Source of the DNA: Choanephora cucurbitarum
Taxonomy: Eukaryota; Mucoromycota; Mucoromycetes; Mucorales; Choanephoraceae
Direction of reading: 5' to 3'
Assembly: GCA_025331435.1 (NCBI GenBank)
Contig: JAIWNI010000018.1
Location: 124,001 to 188,000 of the forward strand
DNA length: 64,000 nt
This document shows, one piece after another, positions 1-13,290 of the stretch (positions are counted from its first letter, which is position 1; every line of letters starts with the position of its first letter). The notes below the pieces were generated by a model. That model had not been told where the DNA came from and searched no databases. It was given only the letters and a program-made list of their open reading frames with translations. A program made the translations under genes and the position numbers.

Positions 1-642
1 TTGTAGAGCGATAAAATAAGCTTGATGGCCTTATTTGTGTACTCAGCTTGATCTAACAATGTCTGGCCATCCAGAGCTGACAACTCTTCATTGAAACCAA
101 CTTGTCATCAAGAAACAAAATAAATATCTAATCTTTTGAAAACCTGTTAGAATGCATCTACCTGTAAAAAAGTCTAAGTTTTGTTCTGCTTGACTGCTAT
201 GAAACAGTCGTGTAGTTTCTGAAGCTAAAGACCGAATCTGTTTGTGGCTTCCTGCTTGACCAGGTATAAATAATGCTGGTATGCCATAAAGCTTTTGAAA
301 ATTAGAACATCTTGACTTTTTTTTATTTTGATTGAGATTTACTCTATTTGGATCATCCAAATCCCCTTCTCGATACAAGTAGAGTCTGTATTTTTTGGAT
401 AAAGTAGACTCAGGCTTTTGGCGATCAACCTCGAAGAACATTGGGTAGGCATAGCTCATCTCACAACTTTGAATGTCATGGCGTTGAAGAGGTGAAATGA
501 CGGAAGACACTTCAGAACGATGCAAAAGAAATGAGTCCAATATAGCTAGTAGTATTATAAGTGTTGAAGTTCCCAAAACCCATAATGTGGCAAGTGGGTA
601 TTTTGGTTTCTGTAAACTCTCTATCTTCGTAAAACCCAGCAT
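1..642 (-). CDS. BST1: GPI inositol-deacylase (BST1/PGAP1 type), N-terminal part
   Basis: Start codon at 642; exon 1 is 162-642, a 61-nt intron is 101-161, and exon 2 runs off the left edge. One membrane helix lies at about residues 18-42, as expected for this ER membrane hydrolase, which removes the acyl chain from the inositol of GPI anchors so that GPI proteins can leave the ER. After the helix come a short Cys-Glu-Met-Ser-Tyr segment and the lipase signature around [18 protein letters not shown], where a typical family member has GNAGS. Splicing joins DFFT to [13 protein letters not shown] and then LLDQAEY, which is the conserved continuation of the family. Only about 190 residues of roughly 1,000 are present; the catalytic Ser region lies outside. 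Family assignment is firm; the symbol follows the yeast gene. Confidence 0.9.
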
Positions 643-1767
643 AAACAGAATACAATACTTGATTAAAAAAAAACTATTAGTTCTATGGGGTCTAATGGCG
701 GCTCTACAATTTTGTCAAAACGGCTATTCAACAGTCCTGGCCATCTTAGCATTGCTTTATGGAGGATATAGTTAGACTAAAGCTTGCTCCTTTCTTTAGG
801 GCCTTTTCATAAAAAATCTGTCAATAAACATCTTTTGTAATTTACTTGCTATTCTCACATCTAATTTTAATGGCAGTCTTAAAGCGATGCTCTTGAGTAA
901 TCTCTATTCTCATTGCTTTCATTCCGATACCTGATATCACTATCTTGAACAACAAAATCGAGCTAGAATACGAGCAAGCTAAGCTTTGCCATTAAAAGTA
1001 GGGTGTATGCGTATATTCGATCTGACGTTTGCCAAATGAACAAAGCAAAATGATGGTTGATGTATTCAGGATTAAAACTCGAAGGTTAGAAATAAAGACT
1101 ATGACTCTGAGGCGCTGAACTATGATTTTTTGATGTCTTGGCATCACCTGTCAATCTGAAAAGTCATGGTGTATCATCAAAAAAAAAGCAGCATCAAGGG
1201 CAATCCGATAAGGTATATAACCGCCCTTATAGTGTCAATAAAAAGAAAAAGTAATCCCCTCACTGAGCTATTTCTTTTCTTTTCTCTGTCAATTTTTTCT
1301 ACACATGACTATGTATGTAGCGCCATAATACAAATATACGTAACATTCATCTCTGTCTTACTATTGACCGTCGCACTTTTCTGGAAAAGTAACAATAAAC
1401 ATAGATAATGTCTGTTACTTTATAGTCAGTTCAAAGAAACGGAAGCAATTACGCCAAGATCTAGGCCTCTATCGAGAGGCCCAAGCATTGATAAGAAATA
1501 AACAAACACAGAGGTACCATCTGTTGACGATAGTCCTGAAATGATTGCACAATTTGCTCTACGCTTTAGAAGAGCACACTCTAAGGAGAGGGAAAAAAAG
1601 GATGTGGCTTCCAGCTACATAGTTTAAACTCAAATGGGCTTTACCGAACTATCCTTGAGCTTCCCCTTTTCCCCTCTTTTCTTTCGCTTGCTTCTCTTTT
1701 AGACAGCCTTCTCCATCGTTTTGCTCTTCTTTCTTTAGCTTCGTGATCTGAAGTATCAGTTTCTTTT
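643..1767. other. intergenic, no gene seen
   Basis: This 1.1-kb AT-rich stretch separates two divergent genes, BST1 type on minus and the K+ channel on plus, so it probably carries both promoters. A pyrimidine-rich tract (about 1660-1740) lies just before the channel start, as is common upstream of fungal genes. The longest open frame (1166-1408) has low-complexity hydrophobic content and no family resemblance. Confidence 0.6.
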
Positions 1768-3575
1768 ATGGGGTTATTTCGTTCAACTGATTACACGAGA
1801 CAACAGGACGAGGAGACAGAGCCACTTCATCATGGCGAAGCAATCGAAATGACAGAGCCTGGTCGCTCGTCCGAAGATATGCCGTATCACCCAGAACACA
1901 AGTTTTATCGCAAACTAGGTCAAATAGCTGAGGAAGGATGGGCTTCAGTAGCTAACTTTGTTGTGCATCCTCCCCAACCAAGATCCTCTACCCATATTGA
2001 AGTAGATGATCCCCCACCTAAAGCGCCAGAGATAAACAATGACATGAAGCGCAAGCTATATTTTTTACTTGAAGAACCGGCTAGTAGTGCTGGCGCTTTT
2101 TGGATCAATATGTTTGTTACGTTTTTGATTATCTTTAGTGCTGTTACAACTACGATTGAAACTATTCCTTCTTTTCGATCGGCCAAAAGCAACCGTGTAT
2201 GGTAGGATCAGTTTCGATAGATTTGATGAAATACAAATGTACTAAGGCGTGTTCTTTTCTGTTAGGTTTCATTTGGAATCAACCATGGTAGCTTTGTTTA
2301 CATTGGAATATTTGCTTCGGATGTTTGCTCATTCTGATTCACTTCGTATGCTGAAGAAGTTCTTCCTATGTAAGTAAGTTTAGAAGACTCAGTTATGTCG
2401 CCCCTGACTGTGTTGTGTTCAACCCCTTTTGCTGTAGCACCATTGTCTATCATCGATTTTATTTCTATCATTCCTTTTTATATTGAGGTGATTGCTAAGC
2501 ATGACACAGTAAGACATAGTACTTTTCTTTTCCTCTCTTCTCTGGTTTCCTCTTATTGTTTCTCACTATATTTTGCACAAAATAGACGTATGAATTTAGA
2601 TTTACGATTTTAAGACTCTTCCGACTTTTACGTCTGTTCAAATCATACAAATACTCTAACGCTATTGCGATGACGATTGAGGTTATGATGATGGCTTTCA
2701 AGCGATCTGGAGATGCATTGTCGGCTCTTTTTTTCTTCACAGTTACTTGCATCGTCTTGTTTTCTACATTACTCTATTTTGCTGAGCGAGGTATTTGGGA
2801 TGAAACATTAGAGACATTTGTTGATTCTGAAGGATCGCCAAGGTACAAAGCAATGATTATCAGTATATTGTTTGTGGCTCTAAGTTGTGCAATACGTTAC
2901 ATCAAATAGTTCATTCGATAGTATCCCAGCAGCATTTTGGTTTGTGTTGGTAACCATCACAACAACTGGCTATGGCGACATGGTGCCAACTACATTTATT
3001 GGTAAGCTCATTACTTTCCCCGCTATGATTTTTGGTGTCTTGGTAAGAATTCTTTTCTTTATTTTCTCTCCTTCTTTCTCTTGGGAAATATCCCTCCCTC
3101 TTTTTATTTCTTCTGATTCATGAGCCTAATCACTTACATGATTGCAACAAAATAGTTGATTGCATTACCTTCCATTATCGTTGGAAGGAACTTTACTATT
3201 GTTTGGGAGAGTATGCGTAGACGTCAATTTACCGCCCGTTTATCAAATCCAATAGGTGATGATATTTTGATGTCTGTTCCACCTCCACCTCCCTCTTCAT
3301 TAGGAAATCCACCTGTACATCGATCCCCCCCAAGGCCATCCACCCCTAATTTTGGCATTCTACCAAATGCAAATGAAGCAGAAATCCTTTCACAGCTAGA
3401 GGCCTTAATGGCACTAACCCTAAAAAACCAAGTAGCAATTAACCGAATAGCTAGTGCGCTTGAAAAACAGGGCATACTGCCTCCACATTCTGAGGAAGTA
3501 CCAGGCGATGGTATTGTTTCTTCAAAGACAAAAGGGAAAGGGCCGCTATTAGACAACAACCCTTTCGAAGACTAG
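1768..3575 (+). CDS. voltage-gated potassium channel (Kv type)
   Basis: Six exons: 1768-2201, 2266-2369, 2438-2508, 2586-2842, 2910-3042, 3156-3575. They total 1,419 nt, giving 472 residues; all introns are GT-AG. The protein has a soluble N-terminus, S1 near 110-130, S2 near 150-167, S3 near 180-197, and an S4 voltage sensor with Arg at every third position (ILRLFRLLRLFKSYKYS, about 208-224). S5, the pore filter TTGYGD (about 306-311) and S6 with FGVLLIALPSIIVGRNF follow. TTGYGD is the K+ selectivity signature, so it should be a plasma-membrane or vacuolar K+ channel gated by membrane potential. The C-terminus (about 345-472) is proline-rich, then has a short heptad-like stretch that might mediate tetramer contacts (inference). 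There is no T1 or cyclic-nucleotide-binding domain. Confidence 0.92.
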
Positions 3576-5303
3576 AACCTATATCTAGACCGTTTGTATA
3601 GCTTTTTTTTTTCTTTTTGTAGACTCTAATATTGATTTAATTTTTTTTTCTATCAAAGTGTACTTATATACAATCACTTACTATATTTTTTCTTATTCTT
3701 ATTACCACTCAAATCCTTTAAGTTATTATTGTTTTAATGCCTTCAATAAACTATTCTAAAATGCAAACGTTTCTAATATGCGGCATTTATAAAGCCATCT
3801 CTGATTTTGAGAGTAAGCCGCGCATAATGTTGGTAGAGAATAAATACGCTTATAGCTGACTTCATATAGTCATAGAGGTCTTCCCTTCCATATCTATAGA
3901 CTCAATCAGACTCATCTTTAACCAAAGGAATCGCTTACGTTAGAACATAAAAATGAATTTCGACAATCCTTTCTTTTTATGGCTTTTTTTAACTTATGTG
4001 AAGGAACGGCATTTAGTTTATAAAAGGATAAAAAGACAACATAATGTTTCCTGGATTATTTTGAATGTACGTTCGTTTTTGCAGCTTTACAAGCCCTGTA
4101 CAAGATTAAGGTGCTTGGTGTTATTGAGAGAGATATTTTGCTTTTTTCATTGGATTTTTATCGATGAGTTACAAGTACAAAGCATTATTTTGACTAGAAG
4201 GTACACTTCAGTGGCAGTGGTACAAATATTCTTGTTCTGATCGGTTATGACGACCTCAGGGAAGCCATTTTATTCTGATAAATTTAGATAAATGAAGGTA
4301 TTCTTAGGAAAAACTATTGGCAAGTGCATTTTATCCCTCAACGGCTCGAAAACCAAGCATAACTTTTCATGATCCTATCAGTTGAGCAAGTGAGTCCAAT
4401 TTGAAAGTTCACCAGAGATTGGTTGCGCACTCCACTTTTGTTGTGATAATTTCCCACGTCGCCAACACCAACACTAGTACTGAATTAATAGCCACTGCAG
4501 CCACTACTAGTCACTCTATTCATGACATATGTGATAATAAGTCAACTGAACAAGAGGTTACAGACACTAAGCGAGCTTCTGTTCAGACTAAAGAAGAGCT
4601 TTGAAGTATTACGGCCAACCAATGTCATTTATTTTGCAAGCATGAGGACTAAAAGGTAAAGTTGAACGATAGCTTCTTTGGTACAAAAGCTAATTTAAAT
4701 ATATTGCGAGTTTATCGCAAAAGCCTCAATATTTACTTTATCTATACTTGCTCATACACTACGGGATAGACTATTTCAGTCATGGATTTCAATTGATTTT
4801 GCGAGCACAATGACATCCTTTAAGATCAATGCATTTACTAAGGGCTCCGTTGCTAAATACCTTCTACAATGCTCATGAACTAGGAGATCATCACATTCTT
4901 TTTGGACTGCGGGCGTAAGGTACTTACCGCTGTTTACATCAGGTAAGGTATCTCTATAAGCTCCACCATTTTTCTCTATGCGCTTATCCTCACCCAGATT
5001 ATTCGACAGTGTATTGAAGCTCGATGTACTTGAAAATACTTTAACGAGAAGACCGATGCAATTAGTTCTCTCTTTATAACTAAATAATGGCGCTCACTGT
5101 TAAACATGCTTTAACAATAAAAAAATGGATTTAATTTTGTCATCTATTTTTTGATACCAGACACAAAATACAATAAAGTCAATCTAAAAAGCCAGGAAAA
5201 GTGCAACCAGAATCTATATAATCCTAGAAAAACCGAAAAGGAATGAGGAACTTTTTCGTTATCAAACGTGTGTGTCTAACTAATAGGAGATGGACTGGAT
5301 GAA
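3576..5303. other. intergenic, no gene seen
   Basis: About 1.7 kb of AT-rich sequence. The T-rich run just after 3600 fits the 3' end of the K+ channel transcript. Small open frames at 3953-4240 and 4401-4604 show no recognisable protein. No RNA gene seen. Confidence 0.5.
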
Positions 5304-5394
5304 TCACTGTAAAAAAAAAGAGGTCTTTTGAAGGCTGAAAAAAACCTGATGGAGAAGGTTTTTTTTAGCCTTCAAAAGACCTTTTTTTACAGTG
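5304..5394. repeat. near-perfect hairpin repeat (MITE or foldback type)
   Basis: Left arm 5304-5347 and right arm 5355-5394 are inverted copies around a loop of about 7-9 nt. The arms read CACTGT, an A run, GAGGTCTTTTGAAGGCTGA and a second A run, then the complement. They differ mainly in A/T run length (11 against 7). CAGTG recurs just outside (5400-5404). No open frame is present. It may be a tiny foldback transposon or the template of a hairpin RNA; the sequence alone does not decide. Confidence 0.7.
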
Positions 5395-5759
5395 AATTAC
5401 AGTGAGGTTACTATACTAACTTTGATCCATCACGAGCCAACGACCGATTGTAAAGTGGATCAAGAGCCTTGAGAGCGACAAGTGCTGTATGAATGTATTA
5501 GTCTCATATCAAGCTAACTCAATAGATTTTGAGTCAAGTGCTGAGCTACGGCTATTTCTAAGTGCATATCTGCCTGGAAGAAGCTATTGTGCATGTCATA
5601 TACTAAAATATTGACATCACAATGGAGATTGAAGCTACGCGTAATTAACCTGAAGTCAGTTATAGATGCAGTTCAAGTACCAACGGTCAAGTTGTAATAA
5701 ATATGACTATAATTAGTATGTGTTAGATCAAGGCTATCCAGTTATACGCTTCAATAGAC

Positions 5760-6750
5760 ATGTGAATACAACAAATATTGCACCTATACCCCTGTCAGAA
5801 TCATCACAAGCCATATAGAAATGGATATTCATATCAAGATAGGCTAATACAATATAGTTTAGAAGAGCCTGTTTCATGTCATCAAGAGTTACCTGGTGAG
5901 TATTCCATTGATTTTATCGCGAAGCGAACCGAGTGTATCTATCATAGTCGCAACATTATGGATTAAGTTGTGGAAATAGTTAGTTAGACTACAACAATCA
6001 TCACGTTTTTTCTGTTTTAGGTCTAGGAAGTTCTAGAGCATTAAGAAGTCTACGATGATCAATGCTGATACCTTCAGGGGAGATATGGAAACCAAGTAAA
6101 TAGATCTTTGACTGAAAGAAACGGTATTTCCTAGTAATCGACTTAAGGCCTACTTTATTGAAGCGTCCAATAACTTGTCTTAACTGTTCCTTATGTTTGT
6201 CCATAGACCTACTTGCACTTACAACCCCATTAATGAAACATCTTACGAATGGCATGTTGGCCAGCGTAATATTCATTGTTCTCTGAAATTGCGAACTCAC
6301 ACACTTAATACAAAGTACAGCACTAATTAGTTTGCATTGTACCCCATGCCATCCAAAGCTTAATTTATGTGCATCTGAAGGATTTAGTCGTAAAAGCGAA
6401 TTCGAGACTCAATTAGAATAAACCTTTGCGCTTCGAGGTTCTTTAAAGAGCCCTCTAATTACTGCCACTACCACATGATCAATCAATTTCTGCAAGACAT
6501 CAACATGGCGAGGATCATAACAAACCCTATAGTCAGTCATTTTGCCTTTACTGTCTGTCTTCTTTACCACAGTCAAGGGTGTATTCCACTCAGTATTAGG
6601 TGGTGCTGTTTCAGTGATCTTATCATCTAGTTATACTTTTACTTGTTTACTGCTTTTTTCATGTAAAGTGGAAGAAAGCAAGGAGTCCTATACGCTGTTA
6701 CATCATGAGAAGTGTCAAGACAAATTACGCTTTTAAGTGTACAGTCATCC
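5760..6750 (-). pseudogene. decayed Ty3-type pol fragment (reverse transcriptase region)
   Basis: Reading minus from 6750 to 5760, pieces of a Ty3-type polyprotein appear in order but with stops and frame breaks. First is an RT entry segment with WNTPLTVVKKTDSKGKMTDYR, then a region ending QFQRTMN, then the segment that should carry the YxDD active site. There the copy reads RCFINGVVSASRSMDKH, so the catalytic aspartates are lost. Next come FHISPEGISID and the RT-RNase H connection with DDMKQALLN and the DASDRGIGA-like box (here DDSDRGIGA). The longest intact stretch is 6001-6300. There are no LTRs nearby. It is an old dead copy, unlike the Ty3 element at 43-48 kb. Confidence 0.85.
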
Positions 6751-7082
6751 CCTGATTTAGGGAACGAAATTTAGGGAATGGTCTTGAGGGAACCGAAATT
6801 CAATCGACACTGCTGTCCCTCTTCTCAACACGAAGCAGGGCTAGGCTTACCGCCGACAGCGCTTGTGTGCCTTTTAGAGTAAAATACAAGAGCATCATTT
6901 TGCCAAAAGATTAATCTACTAATTATTTTGAATTCATGCCTCCAGCTGTGTCAATCACCGTGTTCTTAATGTACATGTGAATATTTTATTTTATACTGAA
7001 AAGGTTTGATTTTTTGGACACTAATTTTGCTTATTACATATGTTGTAGTCTATATTAAAGCCGTATGTTCAAATTATCAATA

Positions 7083-8681
7083 TTATCTAGGAGAATGGCT
7101 GTGTGTTGATGAGGCAGATGATGTATGATAATGCCTCCATCCGTTGAGAAGTTCACCATCATTGCAAAGTTCTACAGACTGCATCCACTTAGATTTCAAA
7201 ACTTGGCTTGCTGTCCAACGTGTATCCGGATTAGGATCAAGCATACCTGCTAGGCATTCTTTTTCCTCCAAGGTAAGTTTATGCTTATCGCTAGCATGGT
7301 CCCAAAGGTCACAGGCAAGTGGGCCTAACTGGTCTCGTTGTTCCACATAAAGGCCATAATCCTTATCGCCACCATCAGCTGCTTGTGCGGCTACAGCAGC
7401 AGGCGATCCAGGCTTAGCACCAGGTGGTGGTGCTGAATTAGGCTTTCCTGTATAGAACGATACGGCAAATGGTAGTTTTTGAAACCTAATACAGAAGAAG
7501 GTAACGGCTGCGCTCCAAATGTCTAAGGCCTGACCCTTGTACCCATCTTCTTGACTCTTGAGGGCCCAGATTTCGGGCGACCAAAAAGGCTCTGACCCAC
7601 ACCATTTATAACACACATGCGATTCTTTTTCAAAACAAGTCTGAACAACATCTGCAACACCAAAATCAGCTATTTTGAGAGTGCCCCCTCCAGTTAAAAT
7701 CAAATTTTCAGGCTTGATGTCACGGTGAGCAATACCAAGATTATGTAGGTGTTGTAAGCCCATCATAAGCTGTTTAAATAGACAAGCGCATTCCATGACT
7801 GGTAGTGATGTTTTTTCTGTTAGCAGAGCAAACAAGTCACCTCCATCACACTATAAAGTATTATGTTTTTTAGTTCGACTACAAATTATATATAGAATAA
7901 AGCCCTCACTTACGTATTCCATTACAGTGCACCATCGATCATGTTCATCTACAACCAAATCTAATGTCTCGACAACATTTGGATGCCCACTGACTGTTTT
8001 GCCGATACAATACTCATTGTGCATACGCTTAAGATATTCTTTCTGATCTTCATTTTTGTCTTTTTTAATAAATTCCTTCACCGCCAGAATTCGACCTCCC
8101 TGATGCGGTGATTGAACAAGGCGTATGACAGCAGTTGCACCACTTCCTACATTGTTTCGATTGGTTGCTCCCGAAGCTTTTGTGTTTGGTCTTTTGATGG
8201 GCTTGACATAATCGCCATATTTCTCATTGAGTCGAGGTACATAACTGGAAGGGGAGGAAGGGTCAGAGTGGTGATGATGTAGATGTTTTCGTGTCCACGA
8301 AGCAGGACTGGTAATTAAATTTCCAATCGATCGGCTTAGTCTATTACTTGAGTGTAATGGTTGTTTTTCGTCAGAACCAGTAGAGTGCGATGATTCTATG
8401 CTTTCATGACTTTGTGTCTCATTACTGCTGTTGCGTCTATGTGGTATCGAGGAAGGGGTATTGTTCTCTACTGGACTATCTATAGATGTCATCTTGAGAC
8501 TAGATCGAGCGCTATGAGTAATAAAGAGGGAACTAAATCTTGAAGGTCTTCTCAAGATAGAAGAAGACAAATCAGCTGAATTTGACCTTGAATGAGAGTT
8601 TGGTGTATAGAAATCAGAGGTTGTGTTCATCATGCGGTCAGGCGATAATGAGCGAGGCATCATTTGCTCTTTTACTGACAT
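7083..8681 (-). CDS. Ser/Thr protein kinase, HAL/SAT4 (NPR1-like) family
   Basis: Two exons, 7914-8681 and 7083-7850, with a 63-nt intron at 7851-7913; 511 residues. Splicing joins VMEY to [10 protein letters not shown] across the hinge, giving a continuous kinase domain. Residues 1 to about 160 are Ser-rich and disordered, typical of fungal nutrient and ion-transporter kinases. Catalytic marks: Lys202 in [13 protein letters not shown] (298-305), DFG (318-320), and an SPE triplet in place of APE after CGSEPFW. The family in yeast (Hal4/Sat4, Hal5, Npr1) controls the stability of K+ and amino-acid transporters at the plasma membrane. A role tied to the K+ channel 3.5 kb away would be speculation. 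The stop codon is TAA at 7083-7085. Confidence 0.9.
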
Positions 8682-10662
8682 ATTCTTCTTTTAGATACAA
8701 ATGTGATATGGGAAAGAGAAAGAAAGAAAAGGTTTAAAATTGAATGATCATTTAGTAAATTTTATTACTTTATATGAACAATAAATAATAATGATAGGCG
8801 GCGGGTAATAGTTTCATTCCGGTAGCCCCACTTTTTCTTTTTTCTTACTCAATAAGCCAATAAACATTATCGAATTTCCCCATTGGCTGATATCAACGTC
8901 ATAAAATTTACAAGAGAAACAATCGTTCACTTTTGACAAAATTAGCAGAAATTAGAATTGTTTTACCTTGTTTGATAAACTATTCTCTCTTTTTTTAGCT
9001 TCTATTTTCTTCTCGTTCGCTTTAGTTTTGGAGTTGTTTCTTTTTCATATGGCTGTCTAGCCTTACTAGCTTTAGCAACGATTCTTGGTTCAAATACATT
9101 TCATTAATCATTGTGGAATGAGAGTTGCAACCATTATTTACGTAAGACAGCTGGTCTATTCTTGCCCTTCTATTCAACAACAACACTTGGCATACTTCTA
9201 CATGTATTTTGCAAGTAGTACAAACTCGAATATATCGGCAAAGCGACAATACTGTCTGGTTTGGCCTTGAGTGCAGACGCGTGAAGTAAAACATCCATTA
9301 ATGGTAAGCGCGACCAGATCACTAGCATGTTCTCTCTTCTTCAATGATTCTCGCAAGAAGCTAGTACCACCGTATCAATTGCTTCTAAGTCACATCGTAT
9401 CTTTACCAAACATAATTTTCAACGAAAACAATCAAAGAGGTCTGCTACTTATCGTACTCAAGTCTAGATGGTTTCCAATTATATCTCTTACAGCCAAATC
9501 TTATGTGAGTGTAGTTAGATTTGCTTAAAATAGACTTGCTTGTTGAAAATAGCCTTGTTTACTTTTGACAGGTTTTGTCTGGTAATGTTTTTGTCTTTTT
9601 TTAGTTTCATTGATATGTTTTCTGATACCATTATGTTTGAGCATGCTGTCTTTCTTGGTACAAACTAAAACGATCTTTGGTAATGTAAGAACTCCAAAAA
9701 AAATTAAAACGTCCATTTAGCTTGACATGTACTGGGCATGCCGCATAAAGTTGGTATGATAATATGTCTTTGCAGAGGATTCGTTGGTTTCTAGCACATC
9801 AATGTCCTTGCGTCTTCGATCTATCGTGCTCTCTTTGGTATTAGACTAAACCAGTGAAGGTATAGCACTTCTCTGAACTATATGTTTTTATCTGATAGCT
9901 TTTGGAGCAAACTTGATTGTATTTGCATAAGTATACCTTCTGCCAGGACCTAATGATGCCGACCAATAAGCACTTCAGACTTCATAAAGTTCAAATCCTC
10001 GGAATTCTCCCTTCAGGAAAGTTGCTTTTAGTTGCTCTTCTTTTAAATACGAAATCAACAGAAACCCATCTGCTTTGACTGTATTTGAGAGCAAGATCTT
10101 GTTCTTTCCAATCGATAGTAAACAATCAATGCTATGGAAAGAACGTATATCATATAAGATACCTTATGTACGAAAACAGGGTTTATCTGTGGCTTTGAGA
10201 ACTTCAGTTACCTGAAACCAAGAGTTCTGTAAAACATATGCAGCTAATCGCCGTGTCCTCTTTTTAACAGTTTCTTAAAGAAAGCAGACAAAGAGTCTCC
10301 ACTAATGATGATAGAACGCTAATATATAGACGATCTAGGAAGAACAAAGAACAATTTTGAAAGAGGAAAGTATCTGACGTCGTAGGCAAGGATGTTTCAT
10401 GTTCTTCTCCGTACTGAAACAGAATATATCTTAGGTGGTCAAAAACACTATCTAGAGCTTGAGACAATCTGACCCTTGTTGCTTGTAGCAGAATAGTTTA
10501 GATTAAGAGATAGCAAGTTTCGTCAATGAAACTCTTTTTGTCGAGAAGAGAAGTAGCACATGGTGGTCCCACAAGCTCTTGATACACAGATAGCAATATT
10601 TGACAACAAGTTACTTGGCATCTTTGAGCTTCATGTTCTTTTTATGTATCGACGCAAACGAT
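8682..10662. other. intergenic, no gene seen
   Basis: AT-rich sequence upstream of the minus-strand kinase. Its first part probably holds the kinase promoter. Small open frames on both strands (for example 9022-9294 and 9525-9716) match no family I know and lack start or splice context. Confidence 0.5.
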
Positions 10663-10717
10663 GCCGAAAACGGCTTCAGTGCCGAAAACAGCTTTCAGTG
10701 CCGAAAACACCTTCATT
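10663..10717. repeat. short tandem repeat, three copies of about 18-19 bp
   Basis: Three consecutive units begin GCCGAAAAC at 10663, 10681 and 10700. The first two continue into a GGCTTCAGT or AGCTTTCAGT tail and the third has diverged. The unit is more GC-rich than its surroundings. No gene or RNA function is apparent. Confidence 0.65.
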
Positions 10718-10983
10718 CTCCTCCATGTTATTAACTCAATGAAATGATGCATATAAAGTGTAAAGATTTAACATATGTCCCTTTCATATATGAAAACCTG
10801 CAGAACGATTTTGGAATTGAATCTAAAAGGACATATCTCTACTATTTCCCTCTTATTCTTAAGGACTTGTCTTTGAAGATCGCAATATTTTGCAATCAGA
10901 GCCTTACATTAAACCAGAACGCATCTTTCAGTGGTCTCCGATCTCAGTTCATTACGGCCTGAATCTCTATCATTATCACCAAA

Positions 10984-12735
10984 CTATGACTGAGCAAAGC
11001 TTGGGCTAATGTTGAATTCAGCTGACAACCCAACACTGACAAGAATTTGGAGATGCCGAATGGAAATACTAATACCTCTTGGATTTACAAATTCTTGTCG
11101 GTGTAAAATATTTCTATAGGCACCCAATATTGATGAGAAATACTTGTTGGAGAGCGGCCCTGCCTTTTCTAGTAAAGAAACAACATTTCGCTGGATTGAA
11201 TCAAAAAACGCTGAAGACGACTGAGCATAGCAATAAATTGTTTTCGATACAAGAACTACTAATGGTGTTAGAACGCAGGAAAGAGTAGAAATGATAGTAA
11301 ACAGCTGAGTAATTTCGTCTTCGGATTGCTTTCTATACTTCTTGCGTCGAAACCGTCTTTCCTGTGTGATTGATAGAATAAATATCAATGTAAGAAATCC
11401 TAACCAACGCTGGGAGGAGCTGCCCGAGACGAACGCCTGCTTTGACTTACTATGCATCTCATCATGACCATTTTATCTAATGCAGGCCTGGAGTTACTCT
11501 AGTTGAAAGGTTAAAGCCCTTTCGGTCTCGACTTTACTTTTGCTGATTATATGGCAACCAACAGATCTAAGAGCTCAATCTCTCTGACTATGCTCGTGAT
11601 TTACAATGCTATGAAGTATAATCAACCATTCCAATATTAAAAGCGCTTGCTAGGATCGAGATGGTCAAAATGCGGATTTGTTGTATACGATTCGTTGATT
11701 TATTGAGACATGCAAAATTAGTTTGACTGGGATGATGGTGTCAGGACAGTATCTGTATACACGAAATATGGACCAACGACTATTTAGAAGTTGGTATTGA
11801 AACACATTGCGTTTTTAGATCAAATCCTGTTGGCAGCAAGACTACTAGACGATTTGAGTCTCAATACACCCTCAAGATTTTAATAATGTCCTTGTGTTTT
11901 ACCAAGCCTTAGCTCTCTTCTAACAGAACAATCGTCATTGATTCACTCTTCAGCTCTCCGAGTAGGTAATAAAATCGATAGGAAACGGCCGGTATTCCAA
12001 CACGCAAGTCAAAAAGAAATTATATCAACCTCATGAAATGCTAAGGAAAGACTTAGCTGATGGTCTTGGAGAAGGATTTTGGTGGTAAGTTAATTGAGAG
12101 GGCTAAAGAAGAGCGATATCTTTGTCAGTGCCTATCTTTATATCAAACTTAGGGTCTAAGTAGCTATTTGCGGTTTCATCAAGACAAGCTCCAAAATTTG
12201 AAGAAGAATAAGGAGCGGGTAAGTGAAGTCTTACAATTGAGCGGTTGTATTCGACAAATACACAGTAAACAAAAGGAACTAAAGCACACGAAAATTTGAT
12301 TACTCGACGATACAATTACGACAAACTTGAACAAATACAGTTGAAAATGCTGACACCAGAAGAGATTATCTGGAGTCTTTCTGTAATTCTGTAGAAACAG
12401 TCGCTCGATGGTTCCTTTTTTGACCGCTTTCTTTGCGTTATAAGGTTTAATGCTTTCTCAGCTTTCACTGCATCCACTAAGAAAGATAAAAGAATGAAGC
12501 TAACACCTTTAGGTATAAACTGTGTTTAGTTTTCCTGCTTTGTCTAGGACAAAATCCGGAGAGACCTTCTGAAAGTAGCAGGCATACTTCTATTACTCGG
12601 TTCTGATTCTAACGGAAGCGGAAGATAGTGACTATGGAAAGAATCTAAAACTTGATCTTCTTGCTGATGTATTTGTGACAAAAACTTGATTTTGAGTTCT
12701 GAACGTTGTGCTATCCGCATCGTTGTAAAAGCCAT
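10984..12735 (-). pseudogene. possible decayed coding sequence, unrecognised
   Basis: Several minus-strand open stretches with protein-like composition lie in order here (12544-12735, 12103-12315 and a 157-codon frame at 10984-11457), separated by stops and frame changes. The pattern resembles an old inactivated gene or transposon rather than random AT-rich sequence, but I recognise no motif and cannot name a family. It could equally be chance open frames. The rest of 8.7-13.2 kb shows nothing clearer. Confidence 0.25.
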
Positions 12736-13290
12736 TAGACGATATCGAGAGATTTCTTGAATAAATGACTATTATCCGTGAAATGCTGGTCCATCTACGA
12801 TGCTTCTGAGTTTGAGCTTAGTTGGTAAAAATGAAGCTGTTTTCGGCCTTTCGCATTACATCAAATTAGCGAACATGAACAGTTGGAATAAGCAAGACAA
12901 AACATTTTACATAAAGCTGAAATCGTACACAATGCAAACGGTACATCCTTGACGTATCATACTTGTAGGCTAACTTGACGATAAGATGTACCTTTGCAAA
13001 CTGAAGCCAAAAATGACTCTTAATTACGCTCTCTCATCAATGAAAAAGAGGGATGTTCTTATTTATCAGGCCTATAGCTGATCTAGTGAGCTCACTTAGA
13101 AAGAAATAATTAACTCCTGTATTTTAATGGCCGCTATATCAATATGTAAACAGCTTTTCATTCCCTTTATGAAGTTTTTGAAAATGATGAGAGAAATGAC
13201 AACAAAATCTTAAATAGACGATGGCACACCTTTTATTTTTTGATCATTTAATAAGTGCTAATTGAACACAACGGTTAAAACATCTTTTGA

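Noticed and set aside
1166..1408. 80-codon plus-strand frame upstream of the K+ channel
   Set aside because: Low-complexity, no homologous look, no promoter or splice context.
10663..10717. Possible CRISPR-like spacing of three short repeats
   Set aside because: Units are contiguous with no spacers, and the genome is eukaryotic; it is a simple tandem repeat.
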